NCBI GenBank assembly: GCA_029891345.1
Contig: CM057009.1
Span: forward strand, 288,620,966-288,684,965
Length of the DNA: 64,000 bases
Reading direction: 5' to 3'
DNA from: Dryococelus australis
Taxonomy: Eukaryota; Arthropoda; Insecta; Phasmatodea; Phasmatidae
Part shown: positions 1 to 12,126 of the stretch, piece by piece
Layout: each line of letters begins with the position of its first letter
Numbering within the stretch: the first letter of the stretch is position 1
Made by a program: the position numbers and the translations under genes
Notes under the pieces: model-generated
The model's input: the letters and a program-made list of their open reading frames with translations, nothing else
The model's database searches: none
Told to the model about the DNA's origin: nothing

Positions 1-2300
1 CAAGGAGGTTAGCAAAGGTCAATAAGTAGGCCTATATTGTGGAAGATTACTTTTGAACACTTCGCACGGTTTTGAACGAGTTAGACCTCATGGACAAACC
101 AGAACGAAAGTTCAATATGGATGAGAAAGGTGTACAATGGAATTTCCATATGTCACCAATTGTATTAGCAAGGATAGAAACTAAAAGAGTGCCAAACAAT
201 GCACCTTGACATGCGGAAAGAGTCACAGTTTCTGATTCCGGAAGTTCTTTGGAGAAAGCTATTTTGAAGTCCATAAATAACAAAGCTGTCAAGTTAAATA
301 GGAATATATTTACGAAGGAAAAATAAGAGAACAAAAAAAAAGCGACCTCTAACAAAGATGTTCGACATGACAAATGAGAGTCGTCTTCTGTGGTAGAAGA
401 GAAAGGGAGCAAAACATTGCGATCATCAAACTAGCACTGTCACTTGTGCAATGAAAACAGGAAGATGAACATGACATGATGCAAGGTTTGCTTTCGTTGT
501 GTTCATGATGGATGTGTAGGCTTGGTTCCTTATGAAGATCTCGAGACATTGTTAACTTCCGGGTGTAATTCTTGTGAATAGATCATACGTTTGTGATCAG
601 ATGTGACGAAAGAATTATTGACAATAAATTCTTTTTCTGTTCTATTTTAGTAGCCATGTATGGGTTTTATTGTAAGGGTAATAATCATTTTGAGATCACA
701 ATTATTTTTGTAATTCATTAACATCCAATTTAAGGTTGACTGTGCTTCATAAAGTACATTATATGTAATTTGAATTCATATTGTCTTTGTTTATGTTTAC
801 ATGTTAGGCTGATGGAAATGTGCATCTCTCATGTTGCCATCTCTGAACCCCTTTATGCTTAAAAGTGTGGCTAATAACATATGAATTGTCACTAGCCCGA
901 ATAATTTCGTCGATAATGATAGTTTACACTAACTTAAACTTTATCACTTATAAAAAGGAGTATCGTGGCCATATTTGGAGTACATACTCTTATTTCGGAC
1001 ACTTTCTTAAGACTGTAACTGTTTCACACTCCATAAAATAATGGCGTCTTATTCAAACATTGTTACCTTACACTATTAATACCTAGTGTAAGGGTATACT
1101 TCCAATAATGCAGAATTTTTCCGAACACTTACCAGTTCACAATGGCTGGGATTGCTTAAGGGTGCCCATATTTTGTCGACCTACCTTATGATAAATAACC
1201 AATATATTTAATTATTCAAGAAATAGTTCACAAACTTATCTTCCACCATTTTTTTTTGAGGTTTTAACAAAATTACATGTTTGTTAGTTGAACTTTCTTG
1301 TATTTAGTAAGCAAAGTATTATGGTATTCTGACCGTAAACCGAAACTTTTGAAGTAGCTAAATTGCAAGTCGATTACAAACACGAAATTTACAGCTGCCA
1401 TGTTGACAAAATAATATATATACACTACATAATATAGTTTTTCAATGCCATTTAAATAATTAGAGAAATCGTGTATTTTAATGAATAATAATAATGATAA
1501 AATTACACCCAAATTATGGCTACATCAAACGATACTCTACAGCATAGAACCACTTGTAATCATCAATATGTTTTGTCACAGCATTTACAAATAAATTAGC
1601 ATAAATAATTTTTCCGAAGTTTTAAGTGTTTCAATGATAACATTTTCTTCGTGTTGTATGATTTATGAGGCAATTAGTTGACTCTGGCGTTTATTTTCAC
1701 TCGTAGTAATAACGACATTTTGTGATATTAATTTTCGTTTGATTGTCTTATTTTTTTTAGTTCCCTTATATACGCCAATAAAGTATATTACGCTGCGATA
1801 TTTTATCAAACCAGTATTAGTATTTCACACGGACATGAGAATTTCTTATGATGCTTCAATAGAACTGCATTTTGATAATAATGCTCGCAATCTCGTGTTT
1901 TGGCAAAGAAAAACGTGAAAAGGTTAGTTGCTTTCTCTCACGCTTCAGGAAAACACAAGTATGTATTTCCATTAATTCAAAATTCTCACGAAACTTTACT
2001 TCATATTTTCAATAAAACGTTTTTGCATTCTACTTGAAGATCACACAAAGCTAAAGTTACATGGAACGTGCGTATGTTTTATTATTTTTAGTAGTGTAAT
2101 GAATTGCTACTGTGTTAATTCCCCTGTTAAAATATTAAATTCTTACGTGGATTATTCTCCCATCTTTAATTCAGAAGGTGAGGCCTATCAGATGCCATAA
2201 AAAATAAATTTATAAAAAGTTTTCTACCAATATTTCACTAGTAAGTAGGCAGCTGCTTCTTCACTGATATCAAGAAACTGACAATACGTAAGTATTTTGG
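1..2300. other. AT-rich non-coding DNA
   Basis: No coding signal or recognisable element was found. Open frames here are short, AT-rich and unlike any family I know. The only local structure noted is a short hairpin with arms at about 1065-1075 and 1084-1095. The stretch is probably intronic or intergenic background. Confidence 0.6.
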
Positions 2301-2309
2301 GCTGTTGTA

Positions 2310-2640
2310 TTCGAAAAAAATCCTAGACATCAATATTGCCACAGGCATTCTAAATGTATTAGTAACCACAGAAATTGTGTACTCTAACAACTATAAAAAC
2401 CAACTAGTCACAGCCTGTTAATTAGATTAAGATATATGATATGCCCGAAGAGAAACAATTCGTTAAACATTAAGTAAATAGGGAACTTTGAAGATATATA
2501 AAATATGTATTTAGATTATATCTGGAAAATTTTATCCCTTTTATTTGGGAAAGTATTTTGTTTGCTTAACAATATCTTGAGGGTTGTCTTGTCTTTCAAG
2601 AAGTAGCAGCGAAGACACTAATAGCTATAAAACCGGAAAA
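2310..2640 (+). repeat. Diverged direct repeat, copy 1
   Basis: This stretch aligns with 3222-3650 in the same orientation. Shared landmarks, in order, are a 'tattgccaNaggcat' block, 'aactaNgtcacag', 'agaaacaatNcgtt', 'aagtaaata' and 'ttatttggg', ending near an 'agcagc' motif. The copies look clearly diverged, with several small indels. The element type is unknown; an old dispersed repeat or a local duplication would fit. Confidence 0.55.
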
Positions 2641-3221
2641 ACTCAAATATGTATTCACCTAATGGTATTCCTTGTAATGCTAATCACCTGAGGCCATGAG
2701 GAGTGTCCCCCTATGATTGGCTGTGAATGTAATATCCCTGGATATCAATATACGAGAGCCTACCCATAGCCAGAACCAAGACAGATAATAACAACTGCCT
2801 CCTTTTCAGGATACCATAGGCATACCTTTAGACAGGAGGTATGGCCCATATGCCATGGGACTCCAATGCAATATGCAAGGACCTCTAGGACTTTTCCAGT
2901 AACCGGTCTTGTTCTGGAAGTCATGCAAACAAAATATAAACAAAAACTTACCCTAAGTATATATAGTTTAGATTATGCCTGCTCAATGCCATGTCAGAGG
3001 GTCTGCAAACTACACCATTTTACGGCTGTTTATAACATTTATGTTTTGACATATCGACTTGATCGTGTGCACGGCCAGATCCAAAGATCGCGAACACATT
3101 CCTGCACCCAAACATAGTTCTGGTAGATTTATGAACTGACCGAAGCATCGCGTTTTACAATGTGCCTCCCGTCAGTTAATGGCTGCGCAGCGGTATTCTC
3201 ACGAGGAAGAAGTCGAGCACA
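2641..3221. other. Spacer between the direct repeats
   Basis: About 580 bp of mixed composition lie between the two repeat copies. There is an 83-codon open frame at 2866-3117 that resembles no known protein and has no coding bias. I see no terminal repeats or tRNA-like signals. Confidence 0.4.
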
Positions 3222-3650
3222 TTTATATCCGAAAAAAAATCCAGGTATCTGTCTTGAAAATTTGGATTAGTTAAGAATTCGTTGAAGAACGACTTTGAAC
3301 TTTTCCAGTAGTAAAACATCATTGTCTTCAGTATTGCCATAGGCATCATATATATATGTGTGTAATTTTCATATTGACATAAATAAGTTTGTACTCAGTA
3401 ATAACCACTATAAGTAACTAAGTCACAGTATTTTAAGTCGTTTACGGAATCTGATATATCTAAATAGAAACAATCCGTTTGGCATGAAGTAAATACGGGA
3501 AATTCATATTTATAAGGAGTATATTTGAATATATTATCCGGTAAATTATATTCCCTGTTATTTGGGCACAATATTATAGTTTCACTGACATTGGCTCAGA
3601 GGATGTCTTACTTAGTTTTCGATAACAAGCAGCTTTAAAGTTGTAGAACC
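3222..3650 (+). repeat. Diverged direct repeat, copy 2
   Basis: Partner of the repeat at 2310-2640. Compared with copy 1 it carries a (TA)n-like expansion near 3350 and extra bases in its first 80 bp. It ends about 65 bp before the mariner-like element that follows. Confidence 0.55.
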
Positions 3651-3716
3651 CACCAACGTTTCGCCATGCATTGCAGCAGGAACTGCGGATCCAGGCGGAC
3701 ACAGTGGGCACATATA

Positions 3717-4744
3717 CAGGTTGCTAGGAAATTCCCCTTACAAACTTCTAAGACTTGTATAGGGGACTGAGTGGACTATCTTTTGAACAGGAACCCATGT
3801 ACGGAATCGTACGGTTTCCGTGCTACAACCATTTTAAAACACGTGTATCATTCGTCCACTTCAGCTGAGGGAAAGAGCAATGTCTCGGATGTGCATGTGC
3901 TGGTACGCAACCGGGTAGGCAGTACATTACTTCAGACAATCACCTGATGGCACGCGACGTCTACCCTAACTCGAGCCCCATTCACGCGCCTAACATGGTT
4001 GAGTACACGTTTGCGGAATACACAGACATGATCCTTGTGTATGGCGCAGCTGAAGGTAATGGAATAGCATGTCGTTGGCTGCATAAAGAGTTTCGTCCAC
4101 AACGTGCGATACCATCGCATGCCCTTTCTGCCATAGTTACGCAACGGCTCCGAGAACGAGGTACCTTCACCGCCACAGGAACAACTGTGGTACTCTAAAG
4201 AGACGCCGCACTCCCGAATCGGAAGAGACTGTACTGCATCACGTGGAACAGTGACCATCAGCGAGTACGCAAACAATTGCACGTGCTTTGGGTGTTGCTC
4301 CCAGCATAGTCTGGGAGGTTCTGCATGAGCACCAACTACATATTTGCCACCTACAGAAGGTACAGTCTTTGGGTCCAGCCAATTTCGCACCACGTGTTGA
4401 CTTCTGCACGTGGTTCCTGTATCGCTGCACCAACGAGCCCGTTACCACGTCGCGTTCTGTTCACAGATGAATGTAAATTCAATAGGAACAGTGTTATATA
4501 TTCTCGAAACAGCCATGTCTCGGCAGACGAAAACCCTAATACCATGCATGTCCAGGGATTCCAGCACAGATTTTCTATCAATGTGTGGGCAGTTATTCTG
4601 GATGGGCATGTCTAAAATACCTGATTTGAAATGGTTGTAGCACGGAAACGGTGTTGTTCCAGACATGGGTTCCTATTCAAAAGATCATCTACTCAGTCCC
4701 CTCTACAATTACTAGGAGTTTGTGAGGGGAATTTCCGAGCATTC
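3717..4744 (+). mobile_element. Mariner-like element with ~120-bp TIRs, internally deleted
   Basis: Two long inverted arms, about 3717-3837 and 4624-4744, pair over roughly 120 bp. The left arm contains 'ggaaattcccctt' and 'aggggactgagt'; the right arm contains the complements 'ggggaatttcc' and 'actcagtcccct'. The outer ends abut TA dinucleotides at 3715-3716 and 4745-4746, as expected for Tc1/mariner insertion. Between the arms is a broken N-terminal half of a transposase. A complete relative needs about 340 codons, so roughly 0.4 kb of coding sequence is missing. It is a non-autonomous deletion derivative. Confidence 0.8.
3947..4616 (+). pseudogene. Truncated mariner-like transposase
   Basis: Three plus-strand frames in order resemble the insect mariner-type transposases that begin with a helix-turn-helix (DUF4817-type) domain. 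The first piece, about 3947-4196, has the N-terminal motif 'YTFAEYTDMILVYGAAEGNG' and 'RLRERGTFTA'. The second, about 4240-4440, has 'VLHEHQLHICHLQKVQ' and 'ANFAPRVDFCTWFL'. The third, 4440-4615, has 'VLFTDECKFNR', carrying the first catalytic Asp of the DDE triad, 'SADENPN', and 'FSINVWA'. The reading frame shifts near 4196-4240 and again near 4440. Everything after 'FSINVWAVILDGHV', including the second and third catalytic acids, is absent. It cannot encode an active enzyme. The family assignment is from remembered conserved motifs. Confidence 0.8.
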
Positions 4745-4853
4745 TATATACAACAGAGTTGTTTAGGGCCGGAATTGGCAAGTAGTACAACATTTCGATA
4801 GGTATGTCTGGGACGGGCACGACTAACTGAGCACTCTTGTAAGCCCTACATAA

Positions 4854-5415
4854 GGCCCTTTCACACGACCGAATTTTACTTCATATTGCCTTCAATTTTT
4901 ATTGAATTCAATTCACTGAATGCATATGACCTAAAACAAACATCATAATCGCGGCCGTTTTCTCTTTCAATTTCTTGAATGTTTGTTGGTTTTCCTCCAA
5001 GATTTTCGTTTAGAACATGTTCTATATTTTCTTGAATCGAAAATTTCAATAGCCCATTGCAGGTTTTCTGACAGTATTAATTTAAATAATAGCATTATAA
5101 CACAGTTGTGTTCACACATTTAAAGTTTTACAAAATAAGGACGCATATTTTTAAAAAGAAAACTTGCAATAATATGAAGAAAATTTGTTGTCGTTTAACC
5201 AGTAATTTTCGTGTCGTGCATGAGTCATAGATACTTCTAACATTTAATTTTGGCATTTTTAAAAATTGGTTTCATTAAAACTTTTGTCATAAATTTTCTT
5301 GCGGAGTCTTGAAAGATTATTGAATGCAATTTATTGAAAGGCAAATTATGTTATTTTTAGATCAATAATTGCATTTCATTAATTCATAAAAAATATTTGA
5401 TCGTGTGAAATGGCC
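4854..5415. mobile_element. MITE-like element, 'GGCCCTTTCACACGA' termini
   Basis: The left end 'aaggccctttcacacgac' (from about 4852) is inverted at the right end as 'atcgtgtgaaatggccttt' (to about 5418). Subterminal sequences are also loosely inverted ('gaattttac' against 'aaatattttt', and 'attgccttcaa' against 'ttgaaaggcaa'). The interior is AT-rich and non-coding. Flanking TAA/TTA trinucleotides would suit a PIF/Harbinger-like TWA target site, but the exact target duplication is not clear, so the superfamily is tentative. Confidence 0.6.
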
Positions 5416-5639
5416 TTTATAATTTACTTTGACTATCATTTCCTTCTACTATATGCACGATTAACATTGCCAAGTACCGCCCCACTTTTTTCATGTCTCA
5501 TCCATGTGGACTCCGTGCAAATTTTAGTAACATATATATGTTAATAACACGCAGATCGAGCCCTAATATTTATAAAAGAAGAAACCATAACTTCTGGAGC
5601 CATAAATGTACGTCCTAGGCTCTAAATAAATTGTCAAGT

Positions 5640-6325
5640 CTTGAAAGAGTTTATTAAGGTCATATTTCACTTTAAAAGTTTATTTGATGATTTTAAAGAT
5701 ATTTGTATGACTATATAAAGGTACATTTTTGTTGCAAAATTATTATTGTTTTCAAAATATAGTACAGAAAAGTCGAAAATTTTGGAATATGGGCACCAAA
5801 GTACCTATGTTCCTAATTAACTTTGCCAACTAAATTACATGCCATGTGATCTATATCATATTCACAACGTATTCGTTAATTGTCAAAGATATTAAACAAT
5901 GGATACTCTGATACTGGTATCTCGAATCTCTTTTAAAATGGGCATTGGTATTTTAGACAACACATTTTTATTTGTCCGAATGAAACAAATATATAATATT
6001 TTCTCTCGGGCGAATATAATTATATTGGAAAAAATATAAATAGATATTTTAAAATATATTTTTAAATAGCCTTTAAGCTTAAATAATATGTTGTCTATAC
6101 GATATAGATCCCATGACATGTGATTTGGTTGGCAAAGTTAATTCAGAGCATAGAAAATTGGGCGCCAATATTACGAAATGTTCAAATTTTAAGTGGTATG
6201 TTTCGAAAACTATACTAATTTGCCTACAATCGTTAACTTTTATGCGGTCCTTATGTATATGTATTACAGATAATAGAATATAAAATTATCGTGAAATAAG
6301 GCCTTAATTCGCTGCCAACTTAATA
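5640..6325. repeat. Decayed foldback element
   Basis: Long imperfect inverted arms, about 5640-5880 and 6085-6325, surround a short AT-rich loop. The best-paired block is 'aattaactttgccaac' near 5815 against 'gttggcaaagttaatt' near 6129. Pairing continues outward through 'atgggcaccaa' / 'ttgggcgccaat' and 'ttaaggtcatatttcac' / 'gtgaaataaggccttaa'. There is no coding capacity. An old MITE or foldback transposon is the likely source; termini and target duplication are not resolved. Confidence 0.6.
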
Positions 6326-6559
6326 TCGGGGGGTCTGTTTGTCAGTATGTATTGTAGTATACGTGTATATATAGTCAATGATTTTTTCACTGATTGATTT
6401 AAAATCTGCTCACCTTTCTGTAAACAGTCATTAATGTAGTATATTAGCGGTTTTTCCCCCCTTTTGAATATAATATCTGAAACATCATTCCATGGATTAT
6501 ATGTTGGCTATTTCGTAAATATGCCATATCTCAAGCGTTTTATACTTTTGCTAACACAA

Positions 6560-6845
6560 AAATAACTTATTTTTGTTAAACAAAAATTTACTTATATTTA
6601 TTTATCTACAAATTGTTATATTTAATGTAAACAGAAATCAGTGGAAAGACAGGTGTGTTGGTAATACCTAGTAAGATATAGTTATTCAGGAAAATAATAT
6701 TACACTGAGTGCGCACGAATTTGGTGCGTTTTCCCTTCGGTGTAACACTTTATAGTTGGTTAAGCTTTGTTTGCTTAAGATGGAGGAATACTCTGGAAGT
6801 AGAACTTTATTACGGCTTCAGAAAAGTCAGAATTTTCCGCCAAAA
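6560..6845 (+). repeat. Dispersed repeat, copy 1 (uninterrupted)
   Basis: This block aligns with 27890-28745 once the Tc1-like insertion there is removed. Shared landmarks are 'aggtgtgttggtaat', 'agtaaga', 'attacaNtgag', 'cgcacga', 'gaggaatatct' / 'gaggaatactct' and 'cagaaaa'. It serves as the empty-site reference for that insertion. The repeat has no recognised protein. Confidence 0.6.
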
Positions 6846-8472
6846 GTCTATTGAGTGTATGTGTGAACCGAAAATCCACGAGCTATGCGAGTATTAATAA
6901 AACAGAATTTCACTGCCTTAATAATAGTAGGGTGGAGCTCGGGTTGCTCCCAAATGAACAATCAACCGACTAGACAGAGAAAAGTAGAAATAAAAATAAC
7001 TTGTTATGCGTTACTGTGTTATTGCGTGGTGTGTTACTTAAGTTATCCTTGGTTATATGGTTTCAATGTGAGAAAAGCTTTGTTATTTATCTGGAAACCA
7101 AAGTTTGTGGATCTAGCTGTTCAGGCTGCAGAGATAAATGTACTGATGAAAGCAAGCGACGGAGAAAACTGCATCCCAATCCATCACATGGAAATAGCGA
7201 GAAAACTTATATTTATAAAAATTACCTGTTATTTAGTTTGCATGGACTCATTTTACTAACTGGCCATTAAAAATGTGTTTTAGTTGTACTAGGGCTTAAT
7301 GCAGCCAGGCGTGATATAAAAACACGTAAAACTTTTACGTTTAATCCCTTGCAGAATTTTTGAGACACGGATATGTGATATATGAAACCAGATGAGTATA
7401 CTGGACATGACATGCCAGATTATGATACCGCAAGACCAGCTATTTGGGGGCCATATTGGTGAGTAGTACCTGTTAGGGACAATGTTTGAGAGGCAGTCAA
7501 TAAATCGGAAATGTATGTGATGGTCTGAACAAACAACAGAAACCAACGTCAAGCTGATGTAGAGTGTAAGAACGTAGACGAGTGTGTAATAGGTTTGTTG
7601 GGCCCGTGAGCTGTTGTAAACACGAGGGAAAAAAGTGCAGGGGGAAGCAATTCATCTTGCAAAACTACTGATGCCTCAGCCTGATGTGGGCCAGTTAATG
7701 GAGACGAAAGTAGCAAACTGGAAAGGTAAGATCGTGTAGATTATGAGTTATGGGGGGTGGAAGTTTAAATATTTACTTTCTTTTGTAGACTCATGAGTAG
7801 TTTTTCACGGGGTTGTGAGTTCCAATCATTGCATGGACTGATGATACAGTCAGTCGGGTTTATCACGGTGCGTGGTATATTTGATGTTACGAAGACGGTA
7901 ATTTGCGTATGCAAACACCAGGACGTTAGTGGCTGATTCTCGACTCTGGCTTCTGTTGGCTCTCTAAAACTCCGAAGATATCTCGGGATTGTCCCACGCC
8001 TGTGTCATACAAGGACAACAAATTAAACGTGTTTCAATCTTGATGCGGCGTCATCAGAATGGCTGTATGAGCTGTAGTGGCATTATGCGATTGTAAATGA
8101 AGGAGCAATATTACGTAAGACAGCTAGGGTGAGAAGATGGCAAGGTACGACAGCCTCTCGTGTCCACCTGATAACTCTAACGAAGGAACTGATTCAGAAT
8201 GCTCCCTAAATGCACGAACTCCAGGCCTTAACACATTGACAGTAATATGGGCTGAAAAAAATTAAAAATTAAATACAATACTATATATGTAATGAGGCGG
8301 ACTGATGTATGAATGAGAGCTGGGAGCTATACAATGCACATTAATGGTAATGTTTATATTTAGGTGAAGTGAATCTGTCTAAGTATTTTTTTCTGAGGAC
8401 ATAAGTGATTTCAGAAACATCAGAAAGGACTAAGATTTATAAAGTAATATCTTTTACAATAAACATTTATCT
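6846..8472. other. Unassigned AT-rich DNA
   Basis: Two overlapping open frames at 6885-7259 and 7001-7270 show no recognisable family and no clear coding bias. The interval 7550-8200 is less AT-rich but contains no TIRs, tRNA-like boxes or splice-flanked open frame that I could defend. Confidence 0.4.
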
Positions 8473-8476
8473 TTAA

Positions 8477-8822
8477 GGTGAATGGTGCACGAAAACCGTA
8501 TAATTGCATAATATTTGTCACAACAGATGATTTTTCGAAATTTTTGGCTCGACAAGACGTAAATAACAATTTCGAACACATTACATTGCTGAAAATTCAC
8601 TGCTTTCGTTATTCTCGGAGTACTGATTGAAGATAAGACAAAATTCTTTTGTTCCTTCCATCAATGCTCCGAGAATAATCCAGGCAGTGAATATACAACA
8701 ACGTAAATTGTCGTTGAAAATTATTATTTACGTCTTGTCGATCAAAAAATTTCGACCAACCCTTTGGAAAACGACTTATATCGGAAATCTGATGAATATA
8801 CTGCTTTCATGCACCATTTCCC
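8477..8822. mobile_element. TTAA-flanked foldback MITE, copy 1
   Basis: The element is flanked on both sides by TTAA (8473-8476 and 8823-8826). Its ends are inverted ('ggtgaatggtgcacg' against 'catgcaccatttcc') and the arms pair over most of its length. Paired blocks include 'ggctcgacaagacgtaaataa' with 'ttatttacgtcttgtcga', and 'cgttattctcggagtactgat' with 'atcaatgctccgagaata'. A second copy is at 51716-52085. TTAA target sites and the lack of coding suggest a piggyBac- or Kolobok-type MITE; that assignment is inferred from the target site only. Confidence 0.75.
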
Positions 8823-8826
8823 TTAA

Positions 8827-11800
8827 TAATGAGGGGAGTTTGTGCAGCCTCTGAGCACGTCAGTGAACCTATACGGGAGCGTGATGCAAGTTTTCAGTGA
8901 AAGCCAGACTGATTTCTGTAATAAGTGATGTACAGTGGTAAGTATTTAAAATTTTTGTGATAACTGAGGCTGCTTTAATGCCGTGCTAGCTACACAATAT
9001 TTCAGAGCTTCAGTCGTTGATATTTTAGGGGGGGAAAAAAGGAAGAATAGGAAATTATATTTTAGCATTTAAACACAACTAAGGGAGACATTACATAACT
9101 GCATTCATTCAATAACACAAACAGCAATAGTTTCTTAGATAAAATAAACAGTTAGAGAATGCTTCCAAATTAATGAAAAATAATTTTGGCATTCCATAAC
9201 AAGAAGCTAATATCAATATCAGAACTTATTAATAAAATCAACACATGTTCTCAAATTTTTACAACAAGCAAATAACACACAATTAAAGTTACCCATAAAA
9301 TTATTAAACAACTCGTAAATGTAAATTTTCTACAATCGTACATTGTCAGTCATTACAGTACTATGAATCCGGAGTGTTAACGTGGAAACTAAAATTTTCT
9401 GCACAAGTATTTGAAGCCAAGCATCAACGGCGCCGCGACTACTAAAAAAAATTTTCTTTACGTAATAAAACTCCCAAATTTAAATAATTTTGTTTATTTT
9501 ATACATCACATTCAAGAGACCCATTAAATATGTTTAGTATTTCCTAGGCAGTATGTGTGTTGGGCTCGAGTCGGTCGTAATTCTGTAGTGCAGACATGAA
9601 ATAGTGATTAATTGATTTATTGCATTAAACATTTGCGTTTTCCAGAATCTCAAAAGACCAAGATGGAGATAATAAAGCTTTTTCTAAAATAATAGTAGCA
9701 ATATGAAGTGATGTACAGATCGTTGAAACTTGCTCAAAGTAACCATGCATAGTTACGATTAGGCACAAAAAATTATGTCATTTATTAATACACTGTGATA
9801 TTTGCATTTAATTAAAACAATGACTTTAGTCAACGAAAGTGATGAATGTTGTAAAAATAACAGTTATATAAATTCTGAAAAATGTTTACAGCTACTCATG
9901 CAAACTAATGTCTCGAAAAATGAGACAATTTTCCTACAAGGCATTGTGTGATTATGTCTACGTAAACATAGGTGACTTATTGCCCGATTAACTAAGACAC
10001 CGGTAAATGTGTTACTGCGAGGTGGTTGAAAGTGCAAATATTAATGTCCCACTATATTTATTAAAGCACAAAAAAATTAATCGATTGTATACCTTATCAC
10101 GGAATCACGTCTCTAATAAACATGAATTTTAAATCAGGTAGTCTGTTTAAGAACAAATATACAACGGTAGCAACAACTCATATGTAAAGAAGACGAAGTA
10201 ATGTTTTAAGTAAGCACTATTACCCAGCATGGTATGAACATGCATAACACAAGCTGGTTAGAATCAGGTGCACATCAGTCAAAAAATTAAAAATAACCAT
10301 ACTGAGATGTGTAGGGAAAAATTCCAGCGTGAGGGGAAGCGAAAAAACTGGCACGTCAAAAAGGAAGTCGACAGAAACGACCAGGATCAAAATTTTATTG
10401 TTTCTTGTAAAATTACAAGGCAATTCAAAGCAAATATCTTTATGAATATCTTATCGGAAAAGAAGAGATCACACGAAACTGAACCTTCTTGCCGGCATTA
10501 AATGTTTAAGCCCAGAATACATAAACAAACACAAAACAAGCTATGAAAACTAAACGTAGCTGTGTGCTATAATTGTGTAACAGCGAACCTACTATGCGAC
10601 GATCGTACAGTATGTCCCACAAAGGCGATTCCATCGCACAAGCACTAATATAAACAAGTCAGATAGCTGAAACCATTGAGGAAGAGGCTTTAAAGGATAA
10701 TGACTGGCGGACGAATATGCAAGCAAAGCGTAAACGTTAAAGAAAGTTCCAAATTTACCTGAGAGGTTGTTCACGACACTGAGTGCCCACGCATGGAGAA
10801 TCTCCGAAAGTTTGACGAAGCTGCACCTACTTTACTTAAGTAAGCAATAATATATTTTCGTATGGCCAATCAAATACATAGAGTTAATGAAGCCGAATAT
10901 AATGTACGCACGCACATCATATTGACCCTACTGAATATTTTTCAGATAAAAAATAAATATATATATTTTTTCATTTCAAATCTCGCGTAGCCAAAAAAAT
11001 ATTTTGCAAGAATTTCTACAAGTTCTCTAGTTACTTACGGGGAAGCAATTTTGATCGGAATAAACCTTTATTTTAGTGGTGTGTTTATCGTTTCCCACAA
11101 ATAAAATAAAACTGCCTCTGCTTGGGTTATATCCCCTGTTTAATTATTTCATCCTTCTTATTATTTTAAAAATGGATTTACCGGAGCTATTAAACTGGGT
11201 GAGTATTTCACTGAAATAATACCAATGAATGTCAGTACATAAGCTGCTACAACGTGGCAAAAATGTCGCATGAAGATAGAATTAATTGTTTGGGGTAATG
11301 AAATTTACAGCACTACAGCAGAATCGCCATTGAGTCCACGGACCGATCAGTGAGATGCCACTGATTTACAAGGAAGTAGTCTTTATTAGCGCTTCTTATA
11401 TTATATGGATCTGCTTTGGCTTTTTCAAATATAGATCATTTATCACAAACTATGATTAAAGGTCTTTATGAATCTCATTCTCTTGTTAGGTGTTCGGCAG
11501 CTCATCACCCGAATAGGCTATTCAACAGTTAAACATAAAACAGACATAAGAGCAAGGGGAACGTAAAATATTCATAGCATTTCTGATGATGAAATATTTT
11601 GTAATATTTTCTAAATCGCTAAATAAATTATGCAGTTTTATATATTACAATTTGCTGACAGCACATGGCTAACTACATTCTACTCCTACATTTAGAAAAT
11701 AACATACTATCACACTTCGCAGACGTGGATATTAAAAAAATATATACTAGGTTTCATGCACAGTAGCGGAAAAAGTAACAGTTTCCGCAAAACAATAAAT

Positions 11801-12122
11801 TGACTGTGTTATTCAATTCACCAAACTCACACACCTAATTTTTACTATACAACCAAAATTTTAATGAGATTTTTTTACGCATATCTGAAAAAAAATTACG
11901 GTACATTATCGGCACAATCTAAAAACAACCTGTTAACTATTCTATTTTAATCCATAGGTCGTAATACACAATGGCTCGCTATATTACAGACATCTTATCA
12001 AGATGATTCTTACGCATCAGTTATGTTGGGAGGTGGTATTAGATGGATTTAGAGTGTACAAAATTTGTGAGTGAATAGTTGTTAAGTTTGTAGCCGTTGT
12101 ATAAGGGAGAAGTGTTAAATCT
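8827..12122. other. AT-rich non-coding DNA
   Basis: About 3.3 kb with no supported gene. Small open frames near 10220-10501 and 10592-10774 lack coding character. No transposon ends were recognised. Confidence 0.45.
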
Positions 12123-12126
12123 TTAA

